Positions 32,341 through 41,945 are shown, counted from the stretch's first letter. The stretch: DNA of 64,000 nt from JAPPLB01 sp965204095 (GCA_965204095.1 OZ241991.1:682001-746000), one strand, 5' to 3'. Numbers and translations: made by a program. The notes: generated from the letters alone by a model not told the origin.

Positions 32341-32540
32341 ACGAAACACGAGTCACGAGACACGAATCACGGCTTTTTTCAGACCCGAAACACGGCCTTT
32401 CCGTGGCTCGTTTGGTGCCTGTTGGTACTGAAGCCCTTCAGTCTTGTTTTTTCGGCCTGAATCTGCTCTAGGTTGAGAGTGATGACGCCGTTGCTGGGAA
32501 CAGAAACCTCATCCACGCCCGTCAGGGACGCGCCGGCTGG
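32338..32540 (+). repeat. Direct repeat D, copy 1
   Basis: About 200 bp closely repeated at 32651-32852. The shared text includes CAGACCCGAAACACGGCC, GGTACTGAAGCCCTTCAGTC, GTGATGACGCCGTTGCTGGG and CATCCACGCCCGTC. No coding sense is apparent. The function is unknown. Confidence 0.8.
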
Positions 32541-32650
32541 AGATAACAAAGCCGCCCAAGCCACGGCTTTTCAGGTATTTACGAGACCCGAGCCCCGAGC
32601 CACGGCGTTAGCCTGGCGCGCGGCGCAAGCCGGCGCGAATTCCGAGGTTT

Positions 32651-32852
32651 TCACGAAACACGAGACACGAATCACGAATCACAGCTTTTTTCAGACCCGA
32701 AACACGGCCTTTCCGTGGCTCGTTTGGTACCTGTTGGTACTGAAGCCCTTCAGTCTTTTTTTTGGTCGGATGCCGGTTTAGGTTGAAAGTGATGACGCCG
32801 TTGCTGGGAACGAAAACCTCATCCACGCCCGTCGGGGACGTGCCGACTGGAG
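32651..32852 (+). repeat. Direct repeat D, copy 2
   Basis: Second copy of the 200-bp unit, about 90 percent identical by eye. Further along, a smaller unit (CGCTTTCCTGCGCGTTGTGG-like, about 45 bp) is itself duplicated near 32870 and 33208. Confidence 0.8.
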
Positions 32853-33639
32853 ACAGAAGAGCCGCCCGGTCGCCGCTTTCCTGCGCGTTGTGGCGCGGCA
32901 TGGGGCGGCTATGGCGCGGCATGGGCGGCATGGGGCGCCCGGAGCCGCTGTCCGCGCACCGTCCGCACCAGCAACAGGACCTTTCGGGTTTTCACGAAAC
33001 ACGAATCACGGCTTTTTCCCGAATCACGGCCTTTGTGGCCGTTCGGTTCTCCGTGGGTGCGCGAGGGGTGGCGTCACCAGAAACCGCCGTCCGGACCACT
33101 GCCCCCGCCGGCAAGTCACTGGTTTTCAGTTCACCATTGTTCACTATTGTTCGCCATTGTTCACCATTGTTCACCAAAAATATTGTCCTGCGCCAGTGCC
33201 CTCGCACCGCCCGGTCGCTGCTTTCCTGCGCGTTGTGGCGCGGCATGGGCGGCCGCCGTCCCCCGCGCCGGCAACACGGCCTGTCGGTTTTCTCCAGCCA
33301 CGAGACACGCAACATGCTTTTTCCCAGTCCCTCCGGCGACTCCAAGGAGAGCAACCCCAAGCCCGGCCAACAAGTTTTCACGAATCACGAGACACGAATC
33401 ACGAAACACGGCTTTTATGCTTCCCTACCCACCATTTCCCACGATTTCCCGGCATTTCCCGCCATTTCTCGGGGGGTGGGGGGGTGCTCCGGAACAGGTG
33501 TTCAAGAGCCGTTAGGGGGAAAATCCCACAAAAATGCACAAAATCCCGCATCCGCTGGAGGCTGCATGGGGTGTACCGTCAGCCGCGGCTCCCGCCGCCC
33601 TCCGGGCTGCTTGGGCTGCGGCCAACACAAAATGAACTC
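32853..33639. other. Repeat-rich intergenic stretch without convincing genes
   Basis: Holds Arg/Pro/His-rich frames that look like translations of repeats, short ACACGAATCACG words, and two tandem arrays. One, near 33127-33174, has 11-bp units of the type TTCACCATTGT. The other, near 33424-33472, has 10-bp units of the type CATTTCCCGC. I see no RNA gene and no codon bias typical of the neighbours. Confidence 0.6.
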
Positions 33640-33894
33640 ATGATGAGAAAGGAGGACGTTCTCTATCGAGTTGACCAAAGCGTATACGACCGGTTCTTCT
33701 ATTCGGGAGATCGGGACGAGCCCCGCCACGTGCACGTGGCGCGCGATGATCGAGTCGCAAAATTCTGGCTGGACCCGGCGAGAATGCAGAGGAACGGTGG
33801 ACTGCGGCGGTCTGAGATACTCCGGGTTCAGAGAACCATCGAGGAGAACCACAACTTGTTCATGGAGGCGTGGAATGATGATTTCAACGATTGA
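33640..33894 (+). CDS. DUF4160-type protein
   Basis: 84 residues. The core RFFYSGDRDEPRHVHVARDD followed by AKFWLDPARM matches DUF4160, small proteins usually encoded next to a DUF2442 protein, as here. The pair is often suspected to be a toxin-antitoxin-like module, without proof that I know of. ATGATG at 33640/33643 gives two possible starts. The downstream gene begins 20 nt before this one ends. Confidence 0.8.
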   Translation: MMRKEDVLYRVDQSVYDRFFYSGDRDEPRHVHVARDDRVAKFWLDPARMQRNGGLRRSEILRVQRTIEENHNLFMEAWNDDFND

Positions 33895-34234
33895 GGCGCA
33901 GATACCGGAAGCACAGGAAGTGTCGGTTACCGGGGACACGCTGAAGGCCGAGCTAGCGGACGGACGCGCCATCTCCGTGCCGCTGGCATGGTATCCCAGG
34001 CTCGTCCACGCCACTCAGGAAGAGCGTGACAACTGGGAGCTCATCGGAGAGGGTCAGGGCATCCGCTGGCCCGACTTGGACGAAGACCTCAGTGTCGAGG
34101 GGCTGATCGCGGGCCGTCCGTCGCAGGAGAGCCAACGCTCTTTCAAGCGATGGCTCGAAGCGAAGCGGGCAGGTCGCAGTGTGCTGCTTTGCGACCTGAC
34201 AACTGCTGAACGAGAAAGTGACGGCGGGAAGTAG
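33875..34234 (+). CDS. DUF2442-type protein
   Basis: 119 residues from ATG 33875, with GGAGG six nt upstream inside the previous gene. It shows the DUF2442 pattern ADGRAISVPLAWYPRLVHAT, then WELIGEGQGIRWPDLDEDLS and VEGLIAGRPS. It is partner to the DUF4160 protein. The overlap suggests coupled translation. The biochemical role is unknown. Confidence 0.82.
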   Translation: MMISTIEAQIPEAQEVSVTGDTLKAELADGRAISVPLAWYPRLVHATQEERDNWELIGEGQGIRWPDLDEDLSVEGLIAGRPSQESQRSFKRWLEAKRAGRSVLLCDLTTAERESDGGK

Positions 34235-34237
34235 CAG

Positions 34238-34834
34238 ATGAAACGGACCGGTGTCATCGGGGAGAGCGCCCGGGCTGCGGTCCCGCTGCCGCCGGCAACG
34301 GCCCACCGGGGCAACCTGAGGCTGCTCGAAGAGCCGCTGACCGCGCTCTTCTGCTCTGTCCGCTGCCCCGGCGGCCTGATCCTCAAGACCTACGATCTGG
34401 CCAGGGCCTTGCGGGACGCCGGCACGCCCGTCATAGGCGGATTCCAGACGCCGATGGAGAAGGAGTGCCTGCGGCTGCTGCTCCGTGGAACTCAGCCTGT
34501 GGTCGTCTGCCCCGCCCGAGGCATCGGCAACATGCGCATCCCCCGCGACTTGCGGGCGCCCCTGAAGGAAGGCCGCTTTCTGGTCCTCTCTCCCTTCCCT
34601 TCCACCCAACGCCGGCCAACGGCGCAACTCGCCGCCCGGCGGAACGATCTCGTCGCCGATCTTGCCCGCCGGGTCATCATCGTCCACGCCGCCACCGGCG
34701 GCAAGACCGAAGCCTTCGCCCGCAAGCTGGCGGAGTCCGGCAAGCCTCTACTGACCCTCGACAGCCCCGCCAACGCGAACTTGATGCAGATGGGGGCACG
34801 GGCGCTAAGCCAAGTCGCCGATTATATGGTTTGA
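34238..34834 (+). CDS. DprA/Smf-like Rossmann-fold protein
   Basis: 198 residues. GGLILKTYDLARALRDAGTP, VIGGFQTPMEKECLRLLLRG, PVVVCPARGIGNM and FLVLSPFP follow the order of the DprA Rossmann motifs. The length and absence of SAM or winged-helix domains set it apart from true DprA (about 360 residues). DprA loads RecA on single-stranded DNA. This short relative may be a nucleotide-binding LOG-like or DprA-like accessory protein. It starts 3 nt after the DUF2442 stop and overlaps the next ATG. Confidence 0.75.
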   Translation: MKRTGVIGESARAAVPLPPATAHRGNLRLLEEPLTALFCSVRCPGGLILKTYDLARALRDAGTPVIGGFQTPMEKECLRLLLRGTQPVVVCPARGIGNMRIPRDLRAPLKEGRFLVLSPFPSTQRRPTAQLAARRNDLVADLARRVIIVHAATGGKTEAFARKLAESGKPLLTLDSPANANLMQMGARALSQVADYMV

Positions 34835-36438
34835 TGGAGTCCATTACCGTTATGACCCATGACCACGACCTTGACACCTCGAACAACGCATCGGGCCGTC
34901 CGATGATCCTGGCCAATGGCACGGTAGTCGACGGAACCGGCTGTGCCGCCAGGAAGGCGAATGTCCTCGTCAAGGGCGAAACCATCGAGGAAGTGGGCGC
35001 GATCGAGCCTTCGGCCGATTGGGAGACGATCGACTGCTCGGGGCTGCATATCGCTCCCGGGTTCATCGACGTGCACAGTCACGGGGACCGGGAAGCGCTC
35101 GATCACCTCCCCAACAAGGTTCTTCAGGGCGTGACGACGGAAATCGTCGGCAACTGTGGTTTTTCTCTCTTTCCGACGCACCCCAACCCTGGCGGCGAAC
35201 GGCTGACAGGGGAACTCTTTGACGGTGAGCCTGCCGAGGGCATGGCCGATACCGATGCCTATCTTTCCGAATTGGCGCGGAAAGGCAGCCGCGTGAACGT
35301 TGCCGCGTTGACGGGCCATAGCACCCTCCGGGTGTTCGTCATGAGAGCCCGCCGCGAAGCGCGGGAAGCCGAGCTGACGCAACTGGAACGGGCTCTTGAT
35401 GATTGCCTGGCTTCCGGCTCCATAGGTTTGTCCACCGGTTTGAACTGCATCCCCGGAGCCTTCGCCGAGTTTCAGGAACTGGCGCGGCTCTGCCGTGTTG
35501 TCAAGAAGCGCGGAGCCTTCTATACGAGCCACTTGAGGGACTACAAGTTCAAGGTTGTCGAAGCGGTCGACGAAGCCATTGCGCTGGGGCGGACCACCGG
35601 GGCGCCCGTGCAGCTCTCGCATCTTCAGGTGGTCGGCAAGAAGAACTGGCGCAAGCTGGAGTCGGTTCTCGAGCACGTCGATCGCGCCCATCGGGACGGC
35701 CTCGATGTCGCCATGGACGCCTATCCCTACCTGGCCGGTTCCTGCTCGCTGACTCAGCTTCTGCCGTCGTGGTCGATGGAGGGCGGGGTCCCGGGCCTGC
35801 TGCGGCGGCTGGCGGCGTCCGGGGATTACGAGCGCATCGCCGCTGAGACGGATGATGGGATGTCGAATACCTGGGACGACATCATGATTTGCCAGGTCGG
35901 ACCGGGCCGCGCCGAAGGGATCGTGGGGCGGTCGGTGGCTCGTATCGCCGCCGAACGTGGCCGCCGGGCGGCATGCGTTGCACTCGATCTGCTACGGGAG
36001 TATTCCGGTGACGTGCAAATCATTTCGATCAACAATAACGAGGACAATCTCAAAAGTGTACTGACGCACGCCCTGACCATGATCATCACCGACGGGCTGG
36101 TGATGGAAGGCATCTCCCACCCGCGGACCTTCGGGACCTATCCGAAGTTTCTGGGAGAGTACGTCCGGGAAAAGAAATGGATGCCGCTGGAACAAGCCGT
36201 CGTCAAGACCAGCGCTTTGGCCGCGAAACGCTTTCGGCTGCAAAGCCGAGGTACGGTCGAGGCCCGTAATTTTGCGGATCTCGTGGTCTTCGATGCCGGA
36301 AGAATCGGCTCGGCCTCCGGCTACGACCAGTGTCCGCGCGATCCGGAAGGCGTTTGCCATGTCCTGGTCAACGGCCGTTTTGTCGTTCGAGATGGAAAGC
36401 TGACCGCTGAACTTCCGGGAAGGGGCATTCGGCATTGA
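34834..36438 (+). CDS. N-acyl-D-amino-acid deacylase (amidohydrolase superfamily)
   Basis: 534 residues from the ATG overlapping the previous TGA (TGATG); another ATG lies at 34852. Metal-binding motifs are GLHIAPGFIDVHSHGDREAL, QGVTTEIVGNCGFSLFP (Cys ligand), FYTSHLRDYKFKVVEAVDEA and VQLSHLQVVGKKNW. The late HPRTFGTYPKFLGEYVREKK and RGTVEARNFADLVVFD segments are typical of D-aminoacylase. It hydrolyses N-acyl D-amino acids or D-peptide ends. The frame is open further upstream (to 34465), but that part overlaps the DprA-like gene and is rejected. Confidence 0.9.
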   Translation: MESITVMTHDHDLDTSNNASGRPMILANGTVVDGTGCAARKANVLVKGETIEEVGAIEPSADWETIDCSGLHIAPGFIDVHSHGDREALDHLPNKVLQGVTTEIVGNCGFSLFPTHPNPGGERLTGELFDGEPAEGMADTDAYLSELARKGSRVNVAALTGHSTLRVFVMRARREAREAELTQLERALDDCLASGSIGLSTGLNCIPGAFAEFQELARLCRVVKKRGAFYTSHLRDYKFKVVEAVDEAIALGRTTGAPVQLSHLQVVGKKNWRKLESVLEHVDRAHRDGLDVAMDAYPYLAGSCSLTQLLPSWSMEGGVPGLLRRLAASGDYERIAAETDDGMSNTWDDIMICQVGPGRAEGIVGRSVARIAAERGRRAACVALDLLREYSGDVQIISINNNEDNLKSVLTHALTMIITDGLVMEGISHPRTFGTYPKFLGEYVREKKWMPLEQAVVKTSALAAKRFRLQSRGTVEARNFADLVVFDAGRIGSASGYDQCPRDPEGVCHVLVNGRFVVRDGKLTAELPGRGIRH

Positions 36439-36528
36439 GCATCCGCTTTGAGACTCTCGAACTGCTTGCCGCGCACACACCTTGGGCGCGATTCCCGATC
36501 AACAAGGAAACAAAGCGAGGAAAATGGG

Positions 36529-39453
36529 ATGTCCCCGAAAAACCTGTTGACACGTAGCAGATTGCTTCTCGTTTTGATCGTCGTGGGCGTCTGTGTGCCG
36601 GCTTTCACACCGGCGCGCCTTTATGCGGAATCGGAAACCCTTGTCTCGCATAGCCGCTTCGAGGACTTTGCTCAGGGAACACCGGGCAATTCCGGGGCCA
36701 ACCTCTATGTGTCGAAGAACGGACGCGTCCAAGTCGTGAATCAGTGGGACCTGAATCGCGATGGCCACGTGGACATCTTGATCAGCAACGACCATGACGT
36801 CTTCGAAACCGCTGACGCCTTCATCTATTGGGGGGACAAGCAAGGCGGCTACCGGTCGCTCCTTCCGGATCTTTGGCGCAGCCGGCCGCTGGCTCAGGTC
36901 GTGTTCCAGCTTATGGACGAGCAGAATCACCTCACTCGTCTTCCCACCTCTGGAGGCGGGCGGTCCATTGTCGTTGACTTGAACCGTGATGGGTACCCGG
37001 AGATTGTTTTCTGCAACTTCATTCACAACTATCCGGGCCTGCGGAACGCCTTTGTGTACTGGGGGTCGTCCAGCGGCTATGACCCCTTGAAACGAACCGA
37101 ACTTCCTACGAACTGGGCCAGCGGAGTCGTCTCGTCCGATCTGAACGGCGACGGTTATCCGGAGTTGGTTTTCGCCAATCGCGGGGTCGAGCCCGGTTCC
37201 GAGAGGTTCACCCCTCTGGTCAAACCCGTGTCGTACATCTATTGGAACAGCGCCACCGGTTTCCGGTTCGAGAACCGCACGGATGTTCGAACTCCTGTCG
37301 CGCGTGATGTCACTGTCGGCCGTCTCAACCACGACAATTTCCCGGATCTCGCTTTCATCAGCGATGGCCCGGAAGGCGGCAAGATCAAGATCTTCTTCGG
37401 AAATGGTGACGCGGCATACACCGATCGACAGAGCCTCTCCATCCCGGTGCCCGAGCCTACCAGTATCGGCGCCTTCGATGTCAACCGGGACGGCTACGAT
37501 GACCTGCTCGTTCCGGGAGGGTCAGGCGACCAGACCATCGCGATTGGAGAAACCGGAGACGCGCCTGAAGATACAAGCTCGGCAGTCTGGCTGTATCCCG
37601 GATCGAAGTCCGGTCCCTCTCAAGCGAGCGCTGTGCGGTTGCCTTCTTACAAGGCCGCTGACGCCATTTCTGTCGATCTCGATGCCGACGGCCATCAAGA
37701 CATCGTGATCGCGAACGACTCTCGCGGCAAGAAGGCGGCGGTTGACTCCTTTATCTATTGGGGGTCGGAGCAAGGGTTCTCTTCCGGCCGGCGCAGCGGG
37801 TTGCCCACGCTTGGCGCCAAAGCGGTTGCGGCCGCGGACCTCAATGACGATTCATTCCCGGACCTTGTATTCGCCAACTCCAATGACGGCAAGACCTACG
37901 ACGTTCCGTCGTATGTCTACTGGGGAAGCGCAACCGGATATGCCGGCTACCTGAGATCTGAACTGCAGAGCTTCGGAGCCGTCAGTGTGAACCTCGCCGA
38001 TCTGAATCAGGACGGTGTCACCGAGATCCTGTTTGTCAATCAGTACAGCGGCAAAGTGAGCGGCCAGGTTGGGTCGCACATATTCTGGGGCAACCCCCAC
38101 CATCACTATTCGACAAGTTCAATGACCTCCCTTCCCACGCGGGGAGCCTACGACACCACCGTGGCGGACTTGAATGACGATGGCTTCAACGATGTCGTGT
38201 TCTCCAACTCCTACATCCCGCAGTCGTACATCTACTGGGGCAGTAAGCAGGGGTTTTCCAAGGAACGCCGCCAGGAAATCGATCTGGAAGGCGGGGTCTA
38301 CACGAGCAACGCGGCAGATCTGAATCAGGACGGATATCTCGATCTGGTTTTTATCGGCAGGGCGGGAAATCGTTCGCGGGCCACCCTCTTGTGGGGGTCC
38401 TCCAAGGGGTTCGCACGAGACAACTACACGCGCCTTTCGATTGAAGAGGAACGCAGTCTCGGCAACGTTGTGGCGGACCTGAATCGCGATGGCTACCTCG
38501 ATCTGGTCTTCTCCGGCGACTACTTCGGGACGATCACGATCTTCTGGGGAAGTTCGAGCGGTTATTCGGAGCAGAAGCGCTGGTCCCGCTTCGTTTCCGC
38601 CGGAAGCGTAAAGCTGGCCGACCTCAATCGCGATGGGCTGTTGGACTTCGTCATCTCCGGTTCATTCGATCCGGGGAGGAAGTCCCGCAACGCGCAGACG
38701 CGCATCTATTGGGGTACGGCGGACGGCGTCCCCTCCGGGCAGCCTGCGTTCGAGCTGGAAGCATATCAGTCGCTCGAATGCGGAATCGCAGATCTGAACC
38801 GCGATGGAAATCTTGATTTGGCGCTTTCCAACTACATGTCCGAGACCACTCGCGCTCTGCCCCTTTTCATCTACTGGGGTGACGACATCGCTTCGTTCAG
38901 CAACCGGCGTCGCACTGAACTGCCTGCTGACTCGTCCGCAGGCATTCAGACCATCGATTTGAACCGCGACGGCTACCGTGAGATCGTCATTCACAATCAC
39001 CTGAGGGATGCGAATCACTCCATCAATAGCGCCATTTACTGGAATGGTCCGGACGGGTTCAGCAGGCGGCGCCGAACCATGCTGCCGACCTTCGGCCCCC
39101 ACTTTTCGCAGGCCGTGGACCCCGGAAACCTGTATACGCGAGAGCTCGAGGAAGAGTATGTCTCTCCCTCCGTCGAGATTCCGGCCGGGAAAACGCCGGC
39201 CGAACTGCGTTGGCGTTCCGATGAACCGCATGGGGCTAAACTGCGCTTCCAGGTTCGAATGGCTGCATCACGGGAGGCTCTCCAAGACTCATCCTGGAGC
39301 GGTCCCCAGGGAAGCGATACGTACTTCGAAGCCTCGGGTGCTGATCTGCCCTCGCAGCAGACCGCGCGCTGGCTGCAATATCGCGCCGTCTTTCAGTCTC
39401 CGGACGGGGGCTCGTGGCCGATCCTTGACGAAGTCAGCATCGTATTCAGGTAG
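36529..39453 (+). CDS. Secreted FG-GAP/VCBS repeat protein
   Basis: 974 residues from ATG 36529 (GAGGA upstream). The signal peptide, residues about 8-33, ends ARLYAES. At least 14 repeats follow, each containing a calcium-loop motif such as DLNRDGYLDLVFSG and an FIYWGS strand, so it is probably a beta-propeller of integrin-alpha type. The C-terminal 100 residues (SVEIPAGKTPAELRWRSDEP onward) form a separate beta domain. It is probably an exported surface or adhesion protein. An upstream in-frame start at 36448 would hide the signal peptide. Confidence 0.9.
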   Translation: MSPKNLLTRSRLLLVLIVVGVCVPAFTPARLYAESETLVSHSRFEDFAQGTPGNSGANLYVSKNGRVQVVNQWDLNRDGHVDILISNDHDVFETADAFIYWGDKQGGYRSLLPDLWRSRPLAQVVFQLMDEQNHLTRLPTSGGGRSIVVDLNRDGYPEIVFCNFIHNYPGLRNAFVYWGSSSGYDPLKRTELPTNWASGVVSSDLNGDGYPELVFANRGVEPGSERFTPLVKPVSYIYWNSATGFRFENRTDVRTPVARDVTVGRLNHDNFPDLAFISDGPEGGKIKIFFGNGDAAYTDRQSLSIPVPEPTSIGAFDVNRDGYDDLLVPGGSGDQTIAIGETGDAPEDTSSAVWLYPGSKSGPSQASAVRLPSYKAADAISVDLDADGHQDIVIANDSRGKKAAVDSFIYWGSEQGFSSGRRSGLPTLGAKAVAAADLNDDSFPDLVFANSNDGKTYDVPSYVYWGSATGYAGYLRSELQSFGAVSVNLADLNQDGVTEILFVNQYSGKVSGQVGSHIFWGNPHHHYSTSSMTSLPTRGAYDTTVADLNDDGFNDVVFSNSYIPQSYIYWGSKQGFSKERRQEIDLEGGVYTSNAADLNQDGYLDLVFIGRAGNRSRATLLWGSSKGFARDNYTRLSIEEERSLGNVVADLNRDGYLDLVFSGDYFGTITIFWGSSSGYSEQKRWSRFVSAGSVKLADLNRDGLLDFVISGSFDPGRKSRNAQTRIYWGTADGVPSGQPAFELEAYQSLECGIADLNRDGNLDLALSNYMSETTRALPLFIYWGDDIASFSNRRRTELPADSSAGIQTIDLNRDGYREIVIHNHLRDANHSINSAIYWNGPDGFSRRRRTMLPTFGPHFSQAVDPGNLYTRELEEEYVSPSVEIPAGKTPAELRWRSDEPHGAKLRFQVRMAASREALQDSSWSGPQGSDTYFEASGADLPSQQTARWLQYRAVFQSPDGGSWPILDEVSIVFR

Positions 39454-39484
39454 CATCGACACAGCCGATTGCTGGCCGGGTTTC

Positions 39485-39667
39485 TAACCTGCATTTCTCA
39501 CCACGTGGCGAGGTGAAGTGCGTGAGAGGGCCGTCAGGACGAGGCGCGAGCCGCTTGGCGCGCGCAGGCGTACTTGAACAGCACGTTGAGCACGGCAAGC
39601 AAGCGCAACGAAGTCATGGCGGTCGTATTGCGTGCTTCGACCGTCGGGTGGTGAGAAATGCAGGCTA
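39485..39667 (+). repeat. Family A element, copy A10
   Basis: 183 bp between TA dinucleotides with ends ACCTGCATTTCTCACCA and TGGTGAGAAATGCAGGC. It is nearly identical to A3. It begins 31 bp after the FG-GAP gene. The following 120 bp before aguB contain no gene. Confidence 0.9.
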
Positions 39668-39787
39668 ACTGTCGCATCCGTACGTATGCTCCGGCGGTTT
39701 GATGTGGTTTGCCTGACCGGTGTTCGGAGCACTTTCATTGACACCATTTGGACCGGCTGAAATGATGAGACTGCATGGAGTCCCCCC

Positions 39788-40699
39788 TTGAGTAAAGTAT
39801 CCGTCGGGCTGGTACAGCAGTCGTGTTCCCTGGATAGGGATGCCAACCTGACTCGGGCTCTCGACGGCATTCGCGAAGCGGCGGATCGTGGAGCACGGAT
39901 TGTCTGTCTCCAGGAACTCTTTCGCTCGCTGTACTTCTGCCAGGAAGAGAATGCCGACTGGTTCGATCTGGCGGAACCGATTCCCGGTCCAACCACGGAT
40001 CGGTTGTCGGAAACGGCACGTGAGCACGAAGTCGTCGTGATCGGGCCTGTGTTCGAAAGGCGAGCCGCGGGCCTCTATCACAACTCGGCGGTGGTGATCG
40101 ACGCGGACGGTTCGCTGTCGGGCACGTACCGCAAGATGCACATCCCCGACGATCCGCTTTACCACGAGAAGTTCTATTTCACCCCCGGGGACCTCGGCTT
40201 CCGAACGTTCCCAACCCGCTACGCGAACGTCGGCGTACTGATCTGCTGGGACCAGTGGTATCCGGAGGCGGCCCGTCTGACGGCGCTCAAGGGAGCGGAA
40301 GTTCTCTTCTTCCCGACGGCCATCGGATGGCATCCAGCGGAGAAAGCGGAAGCAGCCGAACAACAGCTCGATGCCTGGCGCACCATCCAGAGAAGCCATG
40401 CCATTGCCAACGGCGTCTTCGTGGCGGCGCCGAACCGCGTCGGACATGAAACGCCGCTGGCAAGTTCGCCGCGCTGCCCGGCCGACTATCAAGGCATCGA
40501 GTTCTGGGGAGGGTCGTTCGTCTGCGACCCTTCCGGGGTCGTCCTGGCCGAAGCTCCTCACGATCGGGACGCCGTTCTGGTTGCCGAGATTGATCTCGAC
40601 CGCGTCGATGACATGCGCCGAAACTGGCCCTTCCTGCGGGACCGGCGCGTCGATGCCTACGAAGGCCTTCAGTCCCGCTATCTGGGCTGCGGGCAGTAA
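39788..40699 (+). CDS. aguB: N-carbamoylputrescine amidase
   Basis: 303 residues from a TTG start (MSKVSVGLVQQ). Nitrilase-fold catalytic residues: Glu in IVCLQELFRSLYF, Lys in GTYRKMHIPDDP and Cys in VGVLICWDQWYPEAARL. CEQ-like IGWHP and HERTHAI-like IQRSHAIANGVF segments fit the AguB group. It converts N-carbamoylputrescine to putrescine, carbon dioxide and ammonia. It is followed after 4 nt by the agmatine deiminase gene, which makes its substrate. Confidence 0.94.
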   Translation: MSKVSVGLVQQSCSLDRDANLTRALDGIREAADRGARIVCLQELFRSLYFCQEENADWFDLAEPIPGPTTDRLSETAREHEVVVIGPVFERRAAGLYHNSAVVIDADGSLSGTYRKMHIPDDPLYHEKFYFTPGDLGFRTFPTRYANVGVLICWDQWYPEAARLTALKGAEVLFFPTAIGWHPAEKAEAAEQQLDAWRTIQRSHAIANGVFVAAPNRVGHETPLASSPRCPADYQGIEFWGGSFVCDPSGVVLAEAPHDRDAVLVAEIDLDRVDDMRRNWPFLRDRRVDAYEGLQSRYLGCGQ

Positions 40700-40703
40700 G
40701 GGC

Positions 40704-41792
40704 ATGGGAGGCGGCCCGGTGTCCCATGCACAAGGGTTTCGCATGCCCGCCGAGTGGGAGCCTCACGAGGCGACTTGGCTTGCTTGGCCTCACAACCGCG
40801 ACGACTGGCCGGGCAAGGTTGCGGCGGTCTACTGGGTCTACGCCGAGATCATCCGCCATCTTCACCAATATGAGGTGATCCGGGTGATCGTCCCGGACAG
40901 CTCCCGGGAAAAACAAGCGCGCCGTGTCTTGCAGCGAGCGGGCATCGAGAACTTTTCACGGATCGAGTTCCACCGGCTCCCGACCGATCGCTCCTGGGTG
41001 CGTGACAGCGGCCCGCTGTTTGTCGTGAACAAGCAGGAAGTCGCTGCCACATGCTGGCGTTTCTCGGCATGGGCCCGATATCCGGACTGGAGGAAAGATG
41101 ATGCCGTAGCTGAGAAGATCGCTCGTCGATGCGGCGTGAAGGTCTGGCGGCCAAAGTACGGCGCCCGCCGGATCGTTCTCGAAGGAGGAGCGGTTGACGT
41201 CAACGGCTACGGCACAGCGCTCACGACGGAGGAGTGTCTGTTGGGCAAGCAACAGCAACGCAATCCGGGCATGACACGCAAAGACTACGAACAGGCCTTC
41301 CGCGATTTCCTCGGAATCCGCCAGGTTCTGTGGCTGGGACGGGGCATCGCGGGGGATGACACGGGCGGTCACATCGACGATCTCGCGCGGTTCGTGGCGC
41401 CGGGAACCGTCATCACCGTCGTGGAAACCGATTCACGGGACGCCAACTACAAGCCGCTCCGTGACAACTTGAAGCGCCTCAAAACGATGCGCGACCAGGA
41501 TGGCCATCCGTTGGAGGTTGTCGAGTTGCCGATGCCCAGGCCGCTGACGTTCGACGGCTGCCGCCTGCCGGCTAGCTATGCGAATTTCTACATCGCCAAC
41601 GGGCTTGTGCTTGTCCCGACTTTCAATGACCCGAATGACCGCATCGCGCTCGATATCCTGGCCCGCCTGTTCCCCCGTCGCGAGGTCATCGGCATCCACA
41701 GCATCGACTTCGCCTGGGGATTCGGAACACTGCATTGCAGCACTCAGCAGCAGCCCGCCGTCGGAACACGAGAGACCGCGAAGCAAGGCTGA
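40704..41792 (+). CDS. aguA: Agmatine deiminase
   Basis: 362 residues from ATG 40704; a GTG at 40719 (VSHAQGF) is an alternative. The substrate- and active-site motifs are MPAEWEPHEATWLAWPHN, RDSGPLFVVN, EGGAVDVNGYGTALTTEECL, GDDTGGHIDDLARF and the catalytic Cys in FGTLHCSTQQQPA. It deiminates agmatine to N-carbamoylputrescine. With aguB it forms the arginine-decarboxylase route to putrescine. Confidence 0.95.
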   Translation: MGGGPVSHAQGFRMPAEWEPHEATWLAWPHNRDDWPGKVAAVYWVYAEIIRHLHQYEVIRVIVPDSSREKQARRVLQRAGIENFSRIEFHRLPTDRSWVRDSGPLFVVNKQEVAATCWRFSAWARYPDWRKDDAVAEKIARRCGVKVWRPKYGARRIVLEGGAVDVNGYGTALTTEECLLGKQQQRNPGMTRKDYEQAFRDFLGIRQVLWLGRGIAGDDTGGHIDDLARFVAPGTVITVVETDSRDANYKPLRDNLKRLKTMRDQDGHPLEVVELPMPRPLTFDGCRLPASYANFYIANGLVLVPTFNDPNDRIALDILARLFPRREVIGIHSIDFAWGFGTLHCSTQQQPAVGTRETAKQG

Positions 41793-41838
41793 TCCGCCAA
41801 AGAGAAAAGGACTCGATCGGCTATAGTGACCACTTGAA

Positions 41839-41847
41839 TGCTATAAT
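41839..41847 (+). promoter_or_regulatory. Extended -10 promoter in the aguA-integrase gap
   Basis: TGCTATAAT is a perfect extended -10 hexamer. It is followed by the dyad TTCGAAAGTTCGAA (41851-41864). Transcription to the right would give a roughly 90-nt RNA ending at the hairpin at 41911-41945. No open frame is present. TTCGAA recurs upstream of the resolvase gene (near 43467). Confidence 0.5.
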
Positions 41848-41910
41848 GAATTCGAAAGTTCGAAGCGTCCAGCATTGATCAACAGTGCTCGGTCAGGCGT
41901 CAAGAACATG

Positions 41911-41945
41911 AGCGGGAGTCGTGCAGAGGCTCCCGCTTAGTTTTT
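41911..41945 (+). terminator. Rho-independent terminator overlapping the integrase stop
   Basis: The 8-bp stem AGCGGGAG/CTCCCGCT with an 11-nt loop is followed by TAGTTTTT. The right arm overlaps the integrase TAA. It would end the proposed short rightward transcript and may insulate the element from the host gene aguA. Confidence 0.7.

Noticed and set aside
32890..33639. N-terminal extension of the DUF4160 gene by 250 codons
   Set aside because: The extension translates repeats (Arg/Pro/His-rich) and has no ribosome site. The family starts at 33640.
34465..34833. N-terminal extension of the D-aminoacylase
   Set aside because: It overlaps the DprA-like gene in another frame, and the amidohydrolase domain begins after 34834.
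41793..41936. A tRNA or tmRNA 3' end as the integrase target
   Set aside because: I could not fold any tRNA-like arm; no T-loop GGTTCGA is present in this stretch.
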